Assembly (NCBI RefSeq): GCF_900111765.1
Contig: NZ_FOIB01000003.1
Span: 868,001-932,000 of the forward strand
Source: Myxococcus fulvus
Lineage (GTDB): Bacteria > Myxococcota > Myxococcia > Myxococcales > Myxococcaceae
Direction of reading: 5' to 3'
DNA: 64,000 nt
Positions 8,448-18,001 of this stretch are shown here, in pieces. Positions within the stretch are counted from its first letter, which is position 1, and each line of letters starts with the position of its first letter. The notes under the pieces were generated by a model. It had not been told where the DNA came from. It saw nothing but the letters and a program-made list of their open reading frames with translations, and searched no databases. Made by a program: the position numbers and the translations under genes.

Positions 8448-10220
8448 ATGGCGGAGAGCCCTCCTCGCGCGAACTCCTGGTGGACCTGGCCCCGTTCGCT
8501 CCTGTTGGCGCTCGCGCTCGGCACCCTCGTCTCCCTGCCCTCCCTTCGCGTCGGACTGTTGCTCGATGACCTGGTCCACCGTCTCGCCCTCTCCGGACAG
8601 GTCGCCGCGCTGGGCGACTGGGGTCCCCTGACGCTCTATGAGTTCGTGGGCGGCCCTCGCACCGATCCACAGCGACTCCGTGAAGCCGGGCTGCTCCCCT
8701 GGTGGACCTCGGACACGCTGTCGATTCGCTTCTTCCGTCCCATCCCGAGCGCCCTGCTCTCCGCCGATGAATGGCTCTTCGGCGAGGCTCCCCTCCCCGC
8801 CCACCTGCACAGCCTCGCCTGGTTCCTCGGTCTCATCACCGTGGTGGGCTGGCTCCATCGACGTCTCCTCCCCACCCCCGTCGCCGCGCTCGCCACCGTC
8901 CTCCACGCCATCGCCGCCGCGCACCTGTTCCCCGTCGCGTGGCTCGCCGCCCGCCATCCCCTGGTCTCCGCGCTGCTGGGCCTCCTCGCCCTCGCCGCGC
9001 ACCTGCGCGCCCGTGAAGATGGCTGGACTCCGGGTCGTGTCCTCGCGCCCCTCGCGCTCGCGCTCGCGCTGCTCTCGGGCGAAGCCGCGCTGAGCGCCGT
9101 CGCCCTCGTCGGCGCCTACGAGCTGTTCGGCCGTCGCGACACACTCCGCTCCCGGATTCGCTGGCTCGCGCCCTACGTCGCCCTCGTCGTCGCCTATCTC
9201 CTCTTCTACGCAACCCAGGGCTACGGCGCGCGCGGCAGCGGCGGCTACCTCAACCCCATCGCCGCTCCCGGCGACTTCCTCGCCACCCTCCTCCAGCGCG
9301 TCTTCATCCTCATGGGCGAGCTCGTCGTCGCCACCCCCTCCGACGCCGCCGCGGGCACCCCCGCCTTCCACGCGGGCTTCGCGGCCTGGGGCGCCCTCAC
9401 CTCGGCCCTCATCCTGCTGATGTTCCGCGCCATCCGCCCGCTCCTCTCCGAACAGGAGCAACACACCCTCCACTGGCTCATCCCCGGAGGCATCGCGGCC
9501 ACCCTCCCCGGCGCCGCCGGCATCATCGGCGGCCGCGTCCTCATGGTGCCGCTCGTCGCCGGCAGCGCCCTGGTCGCGACGCTCATCCTCCGCGGCTGGA
9601 CCGCCGCTCGTGAAGCCCAACGCCCCCGTCGCCATCGACTGCTGCTCTGGACCGCTGTCAGCGCCCTCGTCCTCGGCCACTGCTTCCTGGGCCCCGCGTT
9701 CCGCGTGGGACTCGGCATCTCCCTGGGCCGCCTCGCGGACGCCCAGTGGCGCATCGCCCGCGAGGCGCCTCCTTGCAAGGGAACCCTCGTCCTGGTCGCC
9801 GCCGCGGACCCGAGCATCTCGCTCTACGTCCCCGCCGCCATGGCGCTCCAGGGCCGCGCCCCCCAGCACTACCGCCTGCTCAGCGCCGCACCCCATGACC
9901 ACGTCCTCGAGCGGACCTCCGCCCACGCGTTCGACCTCATCGTGCGCGGCACGCCCCGCAACCTGGGGTTCTGGGAGCAGGTCAACCGCGACGTGCCCCC
10001 GCCTCCAGGCTCACGACTGACGCTCGGCGACCTCCTCGTCACCGTGAAGGAGTCCACCGACACGGGCTTCACCCGCGCGAGCTTCGACTTCGGCCGCCCC
10101 CTCGAGTCCGACGCGTTCTGCTTCGTCACCTGGAGCGACACCGGCCTGCGCCGAATCGACCTGCCCGCTCCTGGCGAACATCTCGCTCTGCCTTACAGCC
10201 GGGGTCCCGCAGGGATGTGA
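8448..10220 (+). CDS. Polytopic membrane protein, GT-C glycosyltransferase-like
   Basis: About 590 aa, with roughly 10 hydrophobic segments in the first 420 residues and a soluble C-terminal domain of about 160 residues. The first predicted external loop carries an acidic pair (GLLLDDLVHRL), and the next loop has FRPIPSALLSADEWLFG followed by HLHSLAWFLGL. This pattern is typical of GT-C lipid-linked-sugar transferases, so a glycosyltransferase-like role is inferred, not shown. ATG 8448 is preferred over GTG 8436 because GAAGG (8432-8436) is spaced for 8448. The gene stands alone, divergent from the aldolase gene. Confidence 0.65.
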   Translation: MAESPPRANSWWTWPRSLLLALALGTLVSLPSLRVGLLLDDLVHRLALSGQVAALGDWGPLTLYEFVGGPRTDPQRLREAGLLPWWTSDTLSIRFFRPIPSALLSADEWLFGEAPLPAHLHSLAWFLGLITVVGWLHRRLLPTPVAALATVLHAIAAAHLFPVAWLAARHPLVSALLGLLALAAHLRAREDGWTPGRVLAPLALALALLSGEAALSAVALVGAYELFGRRDTLRSRIRWLAPYVALVVAYLLFYATQGYGARGSGGYLNPIAAPGDFLATLLQRVFILMGELVVATPSDAAAGTPAFHAGFAAWGALTSALILLMFRAIRPLLSEQEQHTLHWLIPGGIAATLPGAAGIIGGRVLMVPLVAGSALVATLILRGWTAAREAQRPRRHRLLLWTAVSALVLGHCFLGPAFRVGLGISLGRLADAQWRIAREAPPCKGTLVLVAAADPSISLYVPAAMALQGRAPQHYRLLSAAPHDHVLERTSAHAFDLIVRGTPRNLGFWEQVNRDVPPPPGSRLTLGDLLVTVKESTDTGFTRASFDFGRPLESDAFCFVTWSDTGLRRIDLPAPGEHLALPYSRGPAGM

Positions 10221-10332
10221 ACACTCCCCCGCGAGGGGCTGTGCATGAGCCGACGCGGGCCCGGCAGGTCGATTGCCCGAGCCAGGGCACCGGCGCGCAA
10301 ATCGCGCCACTCCACCCCTGCCCCAGGCCCTC

Positions 10333-11436
10333 ATGAAGCCACTCCGCATGCTCCGCCTCGCGCCGCTGCTCGCGTGCGCCCCGTTGTTCCTCTCCGCCTG
10401 CAACGACGACAACGACGATGACTCGCTGGAGCCCGACGAGACGCAGTTCAAGGTGATGACCCGCAACATCTACCTGGGCGGCAACATCGAGCTGCTCGCC
10501 ACCGCCCAGGCCCCCCAGGACATCCCCGCCCTCGCCGCCCGCATCTACTCCACGGTCCAGGCCACCGACTTCGCCGCGCGCGCCAAGCTCCTCGCGGATG
10601 AAATCCAGGCCACCGACCCCGCCCTCATCGGCCTGCAGGAGGTCTCCCTCTTCCGCACCCAGAGCCCCAGTGACTTCGGCAGCAACCCGCTGCCCAACGC
10701 GACCACCGTGACGTACGACTTCCTGGCCATCCTCCAGGCCGAGCTCCAGGCCCGAGGCCTGAGCTACCGCGTCGCCGCCACCATCCAGAACGCGGACGCG
10801 GAGGTCCCCGCGGCGCTCGCCGGCAACGCCACGGACCTCACCGATGTCCGCCTCACGGACCGCGACGTCATCCTCGCGCGCGGCGACGTGCAGATCGCCA
10901 ACGTGGAGACCGCGAACTTCGCCTTCGCCCAGGACGTCCCCGTGGGCGGCGCGTCCATCCGCTTCACGCGCGGCTACGCCAAGCTCGACGCCACCCTGAA
11001 CCGCGTCCCCTTCACCTTCGTCAACACGCACCTGGAGACGCTCCGCCCCGGCAACGAGAACCAGGCCGCGGAGCTGGCCGCCCTCGTCAACACCTACAAG
11101 CGGCCGCTCATCGTCGTGGGCGACATGAACACCGGCCCGGGCGCGGTGACCACCGGCTACGACACCCTGGTCAGCGCGAACACCGGACTGGTCGATGCCT
11201 GGACGCGCGTGGGCACCGGCGACGGCTTCACCTGCTGCTTCAGCGAGACGGTGAACGACACCACCACCGCCGCGCTCGACGAGCGCATCGACCTGGTGCT
11301 GTTCGCCGACAACGACGACGACATCGACGTGCGCTCGGCCATCGTCGTCGGCAACCAGCTGGACGACCGCAACGCCGCGGGCCTCTGGCCGTCCGACCAC
11401 GCGGGCGTCGTGGTGGAGTTCCGCATCGAGCGCTGA
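10333..11436 (+). CDS. Endonuclease/exonuclease/phosphatase-family lipoprotein
   Basis: A 367-aa exported protein with a lipoprotein signal; the lipobox LSAC puts the modified cysteine at residue 23, followed by an Asp-rich linker. The mature part has the EEP fold signatures: MTRNIYLG at its start, LIGLQEV (metal-binding Glu), FVNTHLET, VVGDMNTGP (Asp/Asn pair) and the terminal SDHAGVVV (catalytic His). The family covers DNases, phosphodiesterases and lipid phosphatases; the substrate cannot be decided. The position suggests attachment to the outer or inner membrane, facing the periplasm or outside. No co-transcribed partner is evident. Confidence 0.85.
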   Translation: MKPLRMLRLAPLLACAPLFLSACNDDNDDDSLEPDETQFKVMTRNIYLGGNIELLATAQAPQDIPALAARIYSTVQATDFAARAKLLADEIQATDPALIGLQEVSLFRTQSPSDFGSNPLPNATTVTYDFLAILQAELQARGLSYRVAATIQNADAEVPAALAGNATDLTDVRLTDRDVILARGDVQIANVETANFAFAQDVPVGGASIRFTRGYAKLDATLNRVPFTFVNTHLETLRPGNENQAAELAALVNTYKRPLIVVGDMNTGPGAVTTGYDTLVSANTGLVDAWTRVGTGDGFTCCFSETVNDTTTAALDERIDLVLFADNDDDIDVRSAIVVGNQLDDRNAAGLWPSDHAGVVVEFRIER

Positions 11437-11495
11437 AGGGCGCGACACACTGGGGGCTGGAGGTCTCCCGGGTCCGGGAGTATTCAAGCCCCCAC

Positions 11496-12485
11496 ATGTC
11501 TCTTCGCCTCATCAAGCGCCTGTCGCGGGACTGGTTCCTCCTGGGGATGCTCGGTGCCGTGGGGCTCGCGCTCCTCTTCCCCGACTTCGGCAAGTCCGGT
11601 GGCGCGATGCACGCCGACGTCGTCACCAACGTCGGCATCTTCCTCGTCTTCTTCCTGCACGGCCTGGGCATGCCCACCGCCCAGCTCAAGGCCGGCGCCC
11701 TCCAGTGGCGGCTGCACGTGCTGGTGCAGTCGTTCACCTTCCTCGTCTTCCCCGCGCTGTGGGTGGTGCTCAACCTGACGGTGGGCCGGTGGGTGTCGCC
11801 CGAGGTGTCGCTCGGCTTCCTGTTCCTCTGCGCCGTGCCGTCCACCATCTCCTCGTCGGTGGCGATGACGGGCGTCGCCCGGGGCAACGTGGCGGGCGCC
11901 ATCTTCGACGCGAGCCTGTCCAGCCTCCTGGGCATCGTCCTCACCCCGCTCATCGTCGGCCTGCTCGCGCAGACCACCGGGGCGCGCCTGTCCATGGGCG
12001 AGGCCATCCTCAAGCTGTCCGCGCTGCTGCTGTTGCCCCTGGCCCTGGGACAGCTGGCCCGGCCGCTGCTGGGCGCGACGTTCGCCCGCCATCGCAAGTA
12101 CACCAACGGCATCGACCGGCTGTTCATCCTGGTGCTGGTCTACGCGTCCTTCTGCGACTCGGTGGCCTCCGGCATCTTCGGTCTCCACGGCGGCGCCACC
12201 CTGGCGCTGGTGCTCGGAGGGGCGGCGCTCATCCTGGTCATCGTCCTGACGCTGAGCACCCAGGCCGCGCGGCGACTGGGGTTCAACAAGGAGGATGAGA
12301 TCGCCGCGGTGTTCTGCGGATCGAAGAAGACGCTCGCCTCGGGCGTGCCCATGGCGCGGCTCCTTTTCGGCGCGCACCCGGCCCTGGGGCTCATCGTCCT
12401 GCCCCTCATGTTCTACCACCAGCTCCAGCTGCTGGTGTGCTCGGTGCTCGCGGAGCGCTACGCGGCCCGCCCACCGTCGCCCTGA
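11496..12485 (+). CDS. Bile acid:sodium symporter-like transporter, SLC10A7/YfeH type
   Basis: A 329-aa membrane protein with about 9-10 hydrophobic helices. Landmarks of the SBF-like (SLC10A7/YfeH) branch are LVFFLHGLGMPTAQLK, LFLCAVPSTISSSVAMTGVARGN and the late FCGSKKTLASGVPMARLLF. Members are proposed sodium-coupled organic anion carriers; the bacterial substrate is unknown. A MarR-GNAT regulator/acetyltransferase gene follows 18 nt later, so the two are likely one transcription unit. Confidence 0.85.
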   Translation: MSLRLIKRLSRDWFLLGMLGAVGLALLFPDFGKSGGAMHADVVTNVGIFLVFFLHGLGMPTAQLKAGALQWRLHVLVQSFTFLVFPALWVVLNLTVGRWVSPEVSLGFLFLCAVPSTISSSVAMTGVARGNVAGAIFDASLSSLLGIVLTPLIVGLLAQTTGARLSMGEAILKLSALLLLPLALGQLARPLLGATFARHRKYTNGIDRLFILVLVYASFCDSVASGIFGLHGGATLALVLGGAALILVIVLTLSTQAARRLGFNKEDEIAAVFCGSKKTLASGVPMARLLFGAHPALGLIVLPLMFYHQLQLLVCSVLAERYAARPPSP

Positions 12486-12503
12486 ATCGGCGATGATACG
12501 CGC

Positions 12504-13439
12504 ATGGCACCGATGCGACGTGACCCCACCGTGGCGGCGGTTCGGCACTTCAACCGCTTCTACACCCAGAAGATCGGCGTGCTGGACGAGGGCCTGCTCC
12601 AGAGCGAGTTCTCGCTCACCGAGGCGCGCGTCATCTACGAGCTGTACCACCGTGAGTCCCCCACCGCGACGGAGATCAGCCGCGAGCTGGCGCTCGACGC
12701 GGGCTACCTGAGCCGGCTCCTGCGCAACTTCAGCAACCAGGGCCTCATCGAGAAGGTCCCCTCCGCGCTCGACGCCCGCCAGCACCTGGTGCGGCTCACC
12801 GACAAGGGCGAGCAGACCTTCAACCGGCTCAACAGCAGCTCCAACGACACCATCCGGGCCCTGCTCTCCCCGCTGCGCGCCGACGAGCGCCCGCGCCTGC
12901 TGGACGCGATGCAGACCATCGAGGAGCTCCTGGGCGAGCGCTCCACCCACGACGCCCCGCCGAACATCCTCCTGCGCGAGCACCGCCCCGGGGACATGGG
13001 CTGGGTCGTCCAGCGCCACGGTGTCCTGTACAGCCAGGAGTACGGCTGGGACATGCGCTTCGAGGCGCTGGTGGCGGGCATCACCTCGCGCTTCATCCAG
13101 GAGCGGGACCCTGCACGGGAGCGCTGCTGGATCGCCGAGCTGAAGGGTCGTCCCGTCGGCTCGGTGTTCCTGGTGCGCGACACGAAGACGGTGGCCAAGC
13201 TGCGCCTGTTGCTCGTGGAGCCCTCGGCCCGGGGACACGGCGTCGGCACGAAGCTGATGGACGCGTGCCTCCAGTTCGCCCGAGAGGCCGGCTACCGCAA
13301 GGTGCGGCTGTGGACCGAGCAGCAGTTGCACTCGGCGCGCCGCATGTACGAGCGCGCGGGCTTCACGCTCGTGGGCAAGGAGCCGCACGCCATGTTCGGC
13401 GAGGGATTGATGAGCGAGACGTGGGAGCTGAAGCTCTGA
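12504..13439 (+). CDS. MarR-family regulator fused to a GNAT acetyltransferase
   Basis: A 311-aa two-domain protein. Residues 1-145 form a MarR winged helix: SPTATEISRELALDAGYLSR is the recognition helix-turn-helix and DARQHLVRLTDKG the wing. Residues about 157-311 form a GNAT domain with the acetyl-CoA motif VEPSARGHGVGTKLM and a terminal RRMYERAGFTLVGKE. Full-length MarR-GNAT fusions occur in several proteobacteria and may couple ligand acetylation to gene control. It lies 18 nt after the SLC10A7-like transporter, which may be its regulatory target (inference). A second ATG at 12513 is equally possible. Confidence 0.88.
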   Translation: MAPMRRDPTVAAVRHFNRFYTQKIGVLDEGLLQSEFSLTEARVIYELYHRESPTATEISRELALDAGYLSRLLRNFSNQGLIEKVPSALDARQHLVRLTDKGEQTFNRLNSSSNDTIRALLSPLRADERPRLLDAMQTIEELLGERSTHDAPPNILLREHRPGDMGWVVQRHGVLYSQEYGWDMRFEALVAGITSRFIQERDPARERCWIAELKGRPVGSVFLVRDTKTVAKLRLLLVEPSARGHGVGTKLMDACLQFAREAGYRKVRLWTEQQLHSARRMYERAGFTLVGKEPHAMFGEGLMSETWELKL

Positions 13440-13446
13440 AAGAGAA

Positions 13447-13478
13447 AGGCGGCCCCGTGCCTGAGCACGAGACCGCCT
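13447..13478. terminator. Hairpin between convergent genes
   Basis: An imperfect 14-bp stem (13447-13460 with 13465-13478, two mismatches) and a 4-nt CTGA loop lie 7 nt after the MarR-GNAT stop and about 60 nt beyond the end of the convergent metallopeptidase gene. It could terminate transcription from both sides. Confidence 0.5.
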
Positions 13479-13538
13479 GGATGACTTCGACGACGGTGGG
13501 CGCGCCCCACCGTGCCGGAAGTCACGGTGAGCGCCGGA

Positions 13539-15947
13539 CTACAGCGGGCTCACGCAGGTGCAGGTGCTGGCCGCCCCGTAGCAGGCGGCGCTGCTGCCCG
13601 CGGCGACGATGGAGTAGCAGGTGTTGTGACCGGAGAGGACCTCGCCGTCCACGTAGTTGGTGGCCGTCGTGGTGGCGACGCGCGCCTTGCCGTACTGGCA
13701 GCCGTTGACGCCGTCCGACTTCATCACCCAGTACTGGGTCGCGCCGCTGACGGCGCTCCAGCTCAGGGAGACCTGGCCCGTGGCCGGCGTCACCGTGACG
13801 GTGGGCGCCGCCGTGGGGCCGCCCGAACAACCGCTGTTCACCGGCGCCGGGGTGGCACAGGCGATGTTGTGGCGGTTGAACGCGTTGTAGATGGCCGTCA
13901 TGTGCGGCGTGCCGTCGTTGATGTTGCCGTTGTCGTCGTCCGCCGCCAGCCACTGCTTGTAGCCGTTGGTGGCCGCGCAGCCGTCGGACGTGCCCGCCGT
14001 GCAGTTGCAGGCGTGCCACGAGCCGATGTTGCCGCTGCCCTGGTAGAACACCTTGTTGCCGATGTTCTGCGCCGTGTTCCAGTCGTAGTTGAACGGCGCC
14101 GAGCGCAGGTCGCGCGCGATGAAGTCCCACGCGGCCTGACGCACGGGGGACGCGGCGCAGTGCACCTGACGGCTGCAGGGGCCGGTGCCGCTGGAGCAGC
14201 GCGTGCAGACGAAGTTCTGCGGGGTGGTGGGCGTGGCGGGGTTGTGGGCCGCGTAGTCGGCGTCACGGACACCCGAGCAGTTGGTCGCGCACCAGGCCCC
14301 GCCCGTCTGGGCCTCGTTGACGTTGTAGCCCGTGCCGTCCGCCGTCATGCCGCAGCCGTTGTTCGTGGTCTGGAAGAAGCCGTAGCCCACGCACGAGGCC
14401 GGGGACTGGCCGGAGGTCGGCGTGGCCGAGGGGTTGAACGGCAGGCGGTACATGGACGCGATGTCGGCGTAGGCCTCGCTGGAGTTGCTCAGCGTGCCGG
14501 CCGTGTCGTTGTCATCCATGCCGTGGCCCCACTCGTGGTCGAACACGGCGGCAATCTCACCCGTGTTCCGGCAGCCACCGCCGCTGCGGTAGAAGTTCAC
14601 GGTGGAGCCGTTCCAGAAGGCGTTGCAGGTGCTGTTGATGTTGACGTTGGCCGTCATGGACGCCTGCAGCCAGGTGTTGGTGGGCAGCCAGCCGCGCGCC
14701 AGCTCCTTGATGCGGTTGAGTTCGTAGAACGCGCTGCGGGTCGCCGCCGTGTTGCCGCTCGTCGGGGTCGGGCAGGTCACGGTGCCGTTGCCCAGGTTGA
14801 TGTTGCCCGCGCCGGAGGCGCTGAGCGTGCCACAGGTATCCACCAGGCGGATGTACCGGCCGTTGAGTGTGGTGGTGGCCGTCGTGCCGGCGGTGTAGTC
14901 GAAGACGCCGTAGCCATCCGTGAAGTTGTTCGGCGAGGCCAGGCCCGTGTTCGCCCAGGGCATGGGGTAGTTGGGCTGGTGGGAGCCGCAAAACGAGCCG
15001 GGCGTGCACGTGGCCGGGACGCCCGTGTTGGTGAACACGTAGGCGCCGCCCCTCACGGACTGGTCGATGTAGTGGTTGTCGTCCTCGAGCGCGAGCACGT
15101 CACCGGTGGCCGCGTCCACGGTGACCTTCCAGTGCTCGTGGCCCTCGGTGGTGGTGAAGCCATACGTCCACACCAGCTGGTGCGTCATGCCCTTGGCGAA
15201 GCCCGCGTTGGGCACGGACACCGGCGTCACCTCCAGCGTGGGCTCCTTCCAGATGCCCTCCGGGCTCTCGTACAGGCCGAAGCGCTCGTGCGCGAGCACC
15301 GTGGCCTTCTCCGCGTCCACCAGCGGCATCGGCGAGACACCGACGTTCGCCCAGGACTCGGTGCCCAGGAGGATGAGGTTGCCGTGGCTGATGGTGGCCG
15401 CCAGCCGTCCATACCGCACGGGGATGCCCTGGTACTGCTGCGGGATGGAGACCTGCCACAGGTCCGGGTTGATCTGATCCGCCCGGGCCTCGCCCAGCTG
15501 GAGCATGTCCACGCCCACCGCGGCGCGGTTGGCCTCCACGAACTTGAAGACGAGGTCGGCCACGACGGCCCCGTCCACCTTGTCGACCGAACGACCCAAC
15601 TGCCGGCCCAGGCTGCCCAGGGTCAGCTTGTTGCCCACCCCGTTGCCGGGGATGAGCGGAACGGCGCCCTGGATGTTGGCGGCCGTCCCCGTCACGACGT
15701 CGATGTAGATCTCGAAGTTGTTCCCGTTGCGGGCGAAGAAGTCGTCCCAGACCTTCTTGCTGTCAGGGCCCAGCTTCGGCAGGGCCTCGGACAGCGGCAC
15801 CTGCCCGCTGGCCAACGACAGCTCGGGCTTGAAGAACGCCTGGGAGGCCAGGGCGCCCTTGGGGGAGTTGTCCGTGGGATTGAAACCCCACGCTTGGGAC
15901 GTCGCCATCACTGCCATGCATACGGCGGCTTTCACGACGCTGCGCAT
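13539..15947 (-). CDS. Secreted zinc metallopeptidase (gluzincin type) with C-terminal FN3-like domain
   Basis: An 802-aa secreted protease. A Sec signal peptide (about residues 1-21, ending SQAWG) precedes a propeptide of about 250 residues containing FTP/PepSY-like segments (GHEHWKVTVDAATGDVLA). The catalytic HEWGH spans residues 471-475, and Glu491 in EAYAD is the likely third zinc ligand, the gluzincin arrangement seen in M4/M36 enzymes. The region is rich in Cys and Asn, suggesting disulfides. A fibronectin-III-like module (about 705-785) closes the protein, typical of extracellular myxobacterial hydrolases. A role in predatory or nutritional proteolysis is inferred. Confidence 0.85.
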   Translation of the reverse strand: MRSVVKAAVCMAVMATSQAWGFNPTDNSPKGALASQAFFKPELSLASGQVPLSEALPKLGPDSKKVWDDFFARNGNNFEIYIDVVTGTAANIQGAVPLIPGNGVGNKLTLGSLGRQLGRSVDKVDGAVVADLVFKFVEANRAAVGVDMLQLGEARADQINPDLWQVSIPQQYQGIPVRYGRLAATISHGNLILLGTESWANVGVSPMPLVDAEKATVLAHERFGLYESPEGIWKEPTLEVTPVSVPNAGFAKGMTHQLVWTYGFTTTEGHEHWKVTVDAATGDVLALEDDNHYIDQSVRGGAYVFTNTGVPATCTPGSFCGSHQPNYPMPWANTGLASPNNFTDGYGVFDYTAGTTATTTLNGRYIRLVDTCGTLSASGAGNINLGNGTVTCPTPTSGNTAATRSAFYELNRIKELARGWLPTNTWLQASMTANVNINSTCNAFWNGSTVNFYRSGGGCRNTGEIAAVFDHEWGHGMDDNDTAGTLSNSSEAYADIASMYRLPFNPSATPTSGQSPASCVGYGFFQTTNNGCGMTADGTGYNVNEAQTGGAWCATNCSGVRDADYAAHNPATPTTPQNFVCTRCSSGTGPCSRQVHCAASPVRQAAWDFIARDLRSAPFNYDWNTAQNIGNKVFYQGSGNIGSWHACNCTAGTSDGCAATNGYKQWLAADDDNGNINDGTPHMTAIYNAFNRHNIACATPAPVNSGCSGGPTAAPTVTVTPATGQVSLSWSAVSGATQYWVMKSDGVNGCQYGKARVATTTATNYVDGEVLSGHNTCYSIVAAGSSAACYGAASTCTCVSPL

Positions 15948-16093
15948 TGCGGTGCTCCTTCAAGTGAAGGACCAACGAAACGGGGACCCCGTGGGCCGGG
16001 ATTGGACCAAGGAATCCCCGGGTTGCGCATAATCCAGATTTACACGGAGAGTGCTCTAGATTGGCACTCAAAGTGTTTCCCGCAAGACTTTGA
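15948..16093 (-). promoter_or_regulatory. Intergenic region upstream of the metallopeptidase gene
   Basis: The segment 16022-16093 is noticeably AT-richer than its surroundings and lies between the chemoreceptor stop and the peptidase start, so it probably contains the peptidase promoter. An imperfect dyad around 15996-16021 (CCGGGATT ... AATCCCCGG) may end the chemoreceptor transcript. No confident -35/-10 or -24/-12 pair was identified. Confidence 0.35.
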
Positions 16094-17986
16094 CTAGACG
16101 CGGTACGTGGCCGCCACGGTGTCCATTTGAGCGGCGACCTCCCGCAGGGAGGCGGTGATGCGCTGGGCGGCCTGCAGGCCTTGCATGGACTCCTCCATCA
16201 TCCGGGACAGGTCGGTGACGGCGGTGAAGATCTGCGCCACGCCGGCGTTCTGCTGGGTGACGGCGGCGGCGATCTGCTGAGCGGCGGAGGCGTTGTCCTG
16301 GATGATGCCGGTCAGCTCGCGGAGGCTGTCGCCGCTGGCGCGCACCTGGGTGAGGCCCGTCTCGGCGCTGCCCTGGCTCTGCTCGGCCTGGGTGACGGTG
16401 GACTGGATGGACCGGCGGATGTCCTCGAGGATCTCCCGCACGCGGCCGGTGGAGGAAATCGACTGGTCGGCGAGGCTGCGAATCTCGCGCGCCACCACGC
16501 CGAAGCCCTTGCCGTGCTCGCCCGAGCGGACCGCCTCGATGGCCGCGTTGAGCGCGAGCATGTTGGACTGGTCGGCCAGGTCCTTCACCGTCTGGGTGAT
16601 GCCGCCAATCTGCTGGGTGCGCTCGTTGAGCGCGGCGATGCTGCGGGCGACGACGCCGACCTGCTCGCGCAGCTCCTCGAAGCCCTGGAGGCTGGCGGAG
16701 ACCGTGGCCTCACCGGCCTGCCCCACCTCGCGGGCGCGGGCGGTGACGCCGAGCACGGCCTGGGAGCGCTCGGCGGCCATCAGCGAGGTCTGCTTGATCT
16801 CCTGCGCGGTGACTTGCGTCTCCTGGAGGGCGGCGGCCTGCTTCGTCAGCGTGCGCTCCTGCTGGGCGGCGGCGGCGGTGAGCTCGGAGACCGTCTGGCC
16901 GAGGACCTTGGTGCCCGCCTGCAGGCCGCGGGTGGACTCGCGCAGGTGCTCCATCATCAGGGCGAAGGCGGAGGCGAGCTCCCCCACCTCGTCGCGCCGG
17001 GTGGAGACGTCCACGCGCTGGGTGAGGTCGCCCTCGCGCACCACGCGGGTGACCACCTGGCTCAAGCGGGAGATGGGCCCGGTGGCGCCGCGCGCGAGCA
17101 GGAAGCCGCCCACGCCCGCCACGACGAGCGCCAGCGCCGTCAGCCCCACGGCCACCCTGCCCGCCTCCGCCAGCGGCGCGTACGCGTCCTCCGGGTCCAC
17201 CGTGGCCACGAAGCGCCAGCCGTCGCCCACGTCCCGCACGCTGTTCGCGTTGACCGCCTCCACGCTGACGACGTCATCGGGCCGGGCGATGTCCTGCTCG
17301 TGCGTGTCGAAGAGCGTGGTGCCCTGGGCGTCCACCACCTCCAGCGCGAAGCTCTTCTGGCCGCGCGCGCGGGAGCGCTCCAGCGCGGGCGCCACCACCT
17401 CGCCCACCTGGCTCCACTCATACGCGGCCAGCAGCACGCCGATGCGCGCGCCGCTGATGGGGCTGAGCACGGGCACCGCCAGCGGGAGCACCGTGCGCTC
17501 GAAGAACGGGTCCACCTTCGTGAAGCCGGTGATGTCCTGGGTGCCGTTGAGCGCGGCCTTGAACCAGGGCGAGGCGCGCACCTCGCTCTCGCGGCCCTCG
17601 TAGGCGCGCCGCACCTTCTCCTCGCTGGCGGACACCGCGCGGCCGTCCTCGGTGAAGAGCACCAGGCCCGCGAACGAGGGGTGGCGCTTCTCCAGGGCGA
17701 CGAGCACCGCGTCGCTCTTCTCGAAGGTGTCGAACAGCAGCGCGCCGCGGAGGATGGCGTCCTCTGCCCAGGAGCGCGCGTTGGCCTCGCGCTCCACCAG
17801 GGCGCTCTCCACCAAATCCCTCAGGCCCTGGGCCTCCACGCGCAGGGTGGCGTGGATCTGGTCCTGGAGGTTGTTGAAGACGAAGACGCGGCCGAGCAGG
17901 TTGAAGGGCAGCAGGGCCCCGAGCGTGAGCAGGGCGACGGCCACCGTCAGTCGGGTACGAAGAGAGAGTCCGTCGAAGAGGCGCAT
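16094..17986 (-). CDS. Methyl-accepting chemotaxis protein with periplasmic dCache-like sensor
   Basis: A 630-aa transmembrane chemoreceptor. TM1 (about 11-33) is followed by a periplasmic double-Cache-like domain of about 245 residues, TM2 (about 283-305), a HAMP linker ([20 protein letters not shown] onward) and a cytoplasmic coiled-coil signalling domain. The CheA/CheW-binding tip near residues 475-495 reads [18 protein letters not shown], close to the consensus. Gln/Glu-rich methylation-type helices flank it. It starts 15 nt after a small sensor gene, forming a two-gene unit. No che genes are in the window, so it must feed a system encoded elsewhere. Confidence 0.92.
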   Translation of the reverse strand: MRLFDGLSLRTRLTVAVALLTLGALLPFNLLGRVFVFNNLQDQIHATLRVEAQGLRDLVESALVEREANARSWAEDAILRGALLFDTFEKSDAVLVALEKRHPSFAGLVLFTEDGRAVSASEEKVRRAYEGRESEVRASPWFKAALNGTQDITGFTKVDPFFERTVLPLAVPVLSPISGARIGVLLAAYEWSQVGEVVAPALERSRARGQKSFALEVVDAQGTTLFDTHEQDIARPDDVVSVEAVNANSVRDVGDGWRFVATVDPEDAYAPLAEAGRVAVGLTALALVVAGVGGFLLARGATGPISRLSQVVTRVVREGDLTQRVDVSTRRDEVGELASAFALMMEHLRESTRGLQAGTKVLGQTVSELTAAAAQQERTLTKQAAALQETQVTAQEIKQTSLMAAERSQAVLGVTARAREVGQAGEATVSASLQGFEELREQVGVVARSIAALNERTQQIGGITQTVKDLADQSNMLALNAAIEAVRSGEHGKGFGVVAREIRSLADQSISSTGRVREILEDIRRSIQSTVTQAEQSQGSAETGLTQVRASGDSLRELTGIIQDNASAAQQIAAAVTQQNAGVAQIFTAVTDLSRMMEESMQGLQAAQRITASLREVAAQMDTVAATYRV

Positions 17987-18001
17987 GGGGGCGGCGAGAC
18001 T

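Noticed and set aside
8235..9926. N-terminal extension of the aldolase gene to 9926
   Set aside because: It is antisense to the GT-C-like membrane protein, lacks protein-like composition, and a GAGGAG-preceded ATG lies at 8234.
13512..16097. Plus-strand frame of 861 codons opposite the metallopeptidase
   Set aside because: Composition is Arg/Gly/Ala/Val-rich without domains; the minus frame has a signal peptide and HEWGH zinc site.
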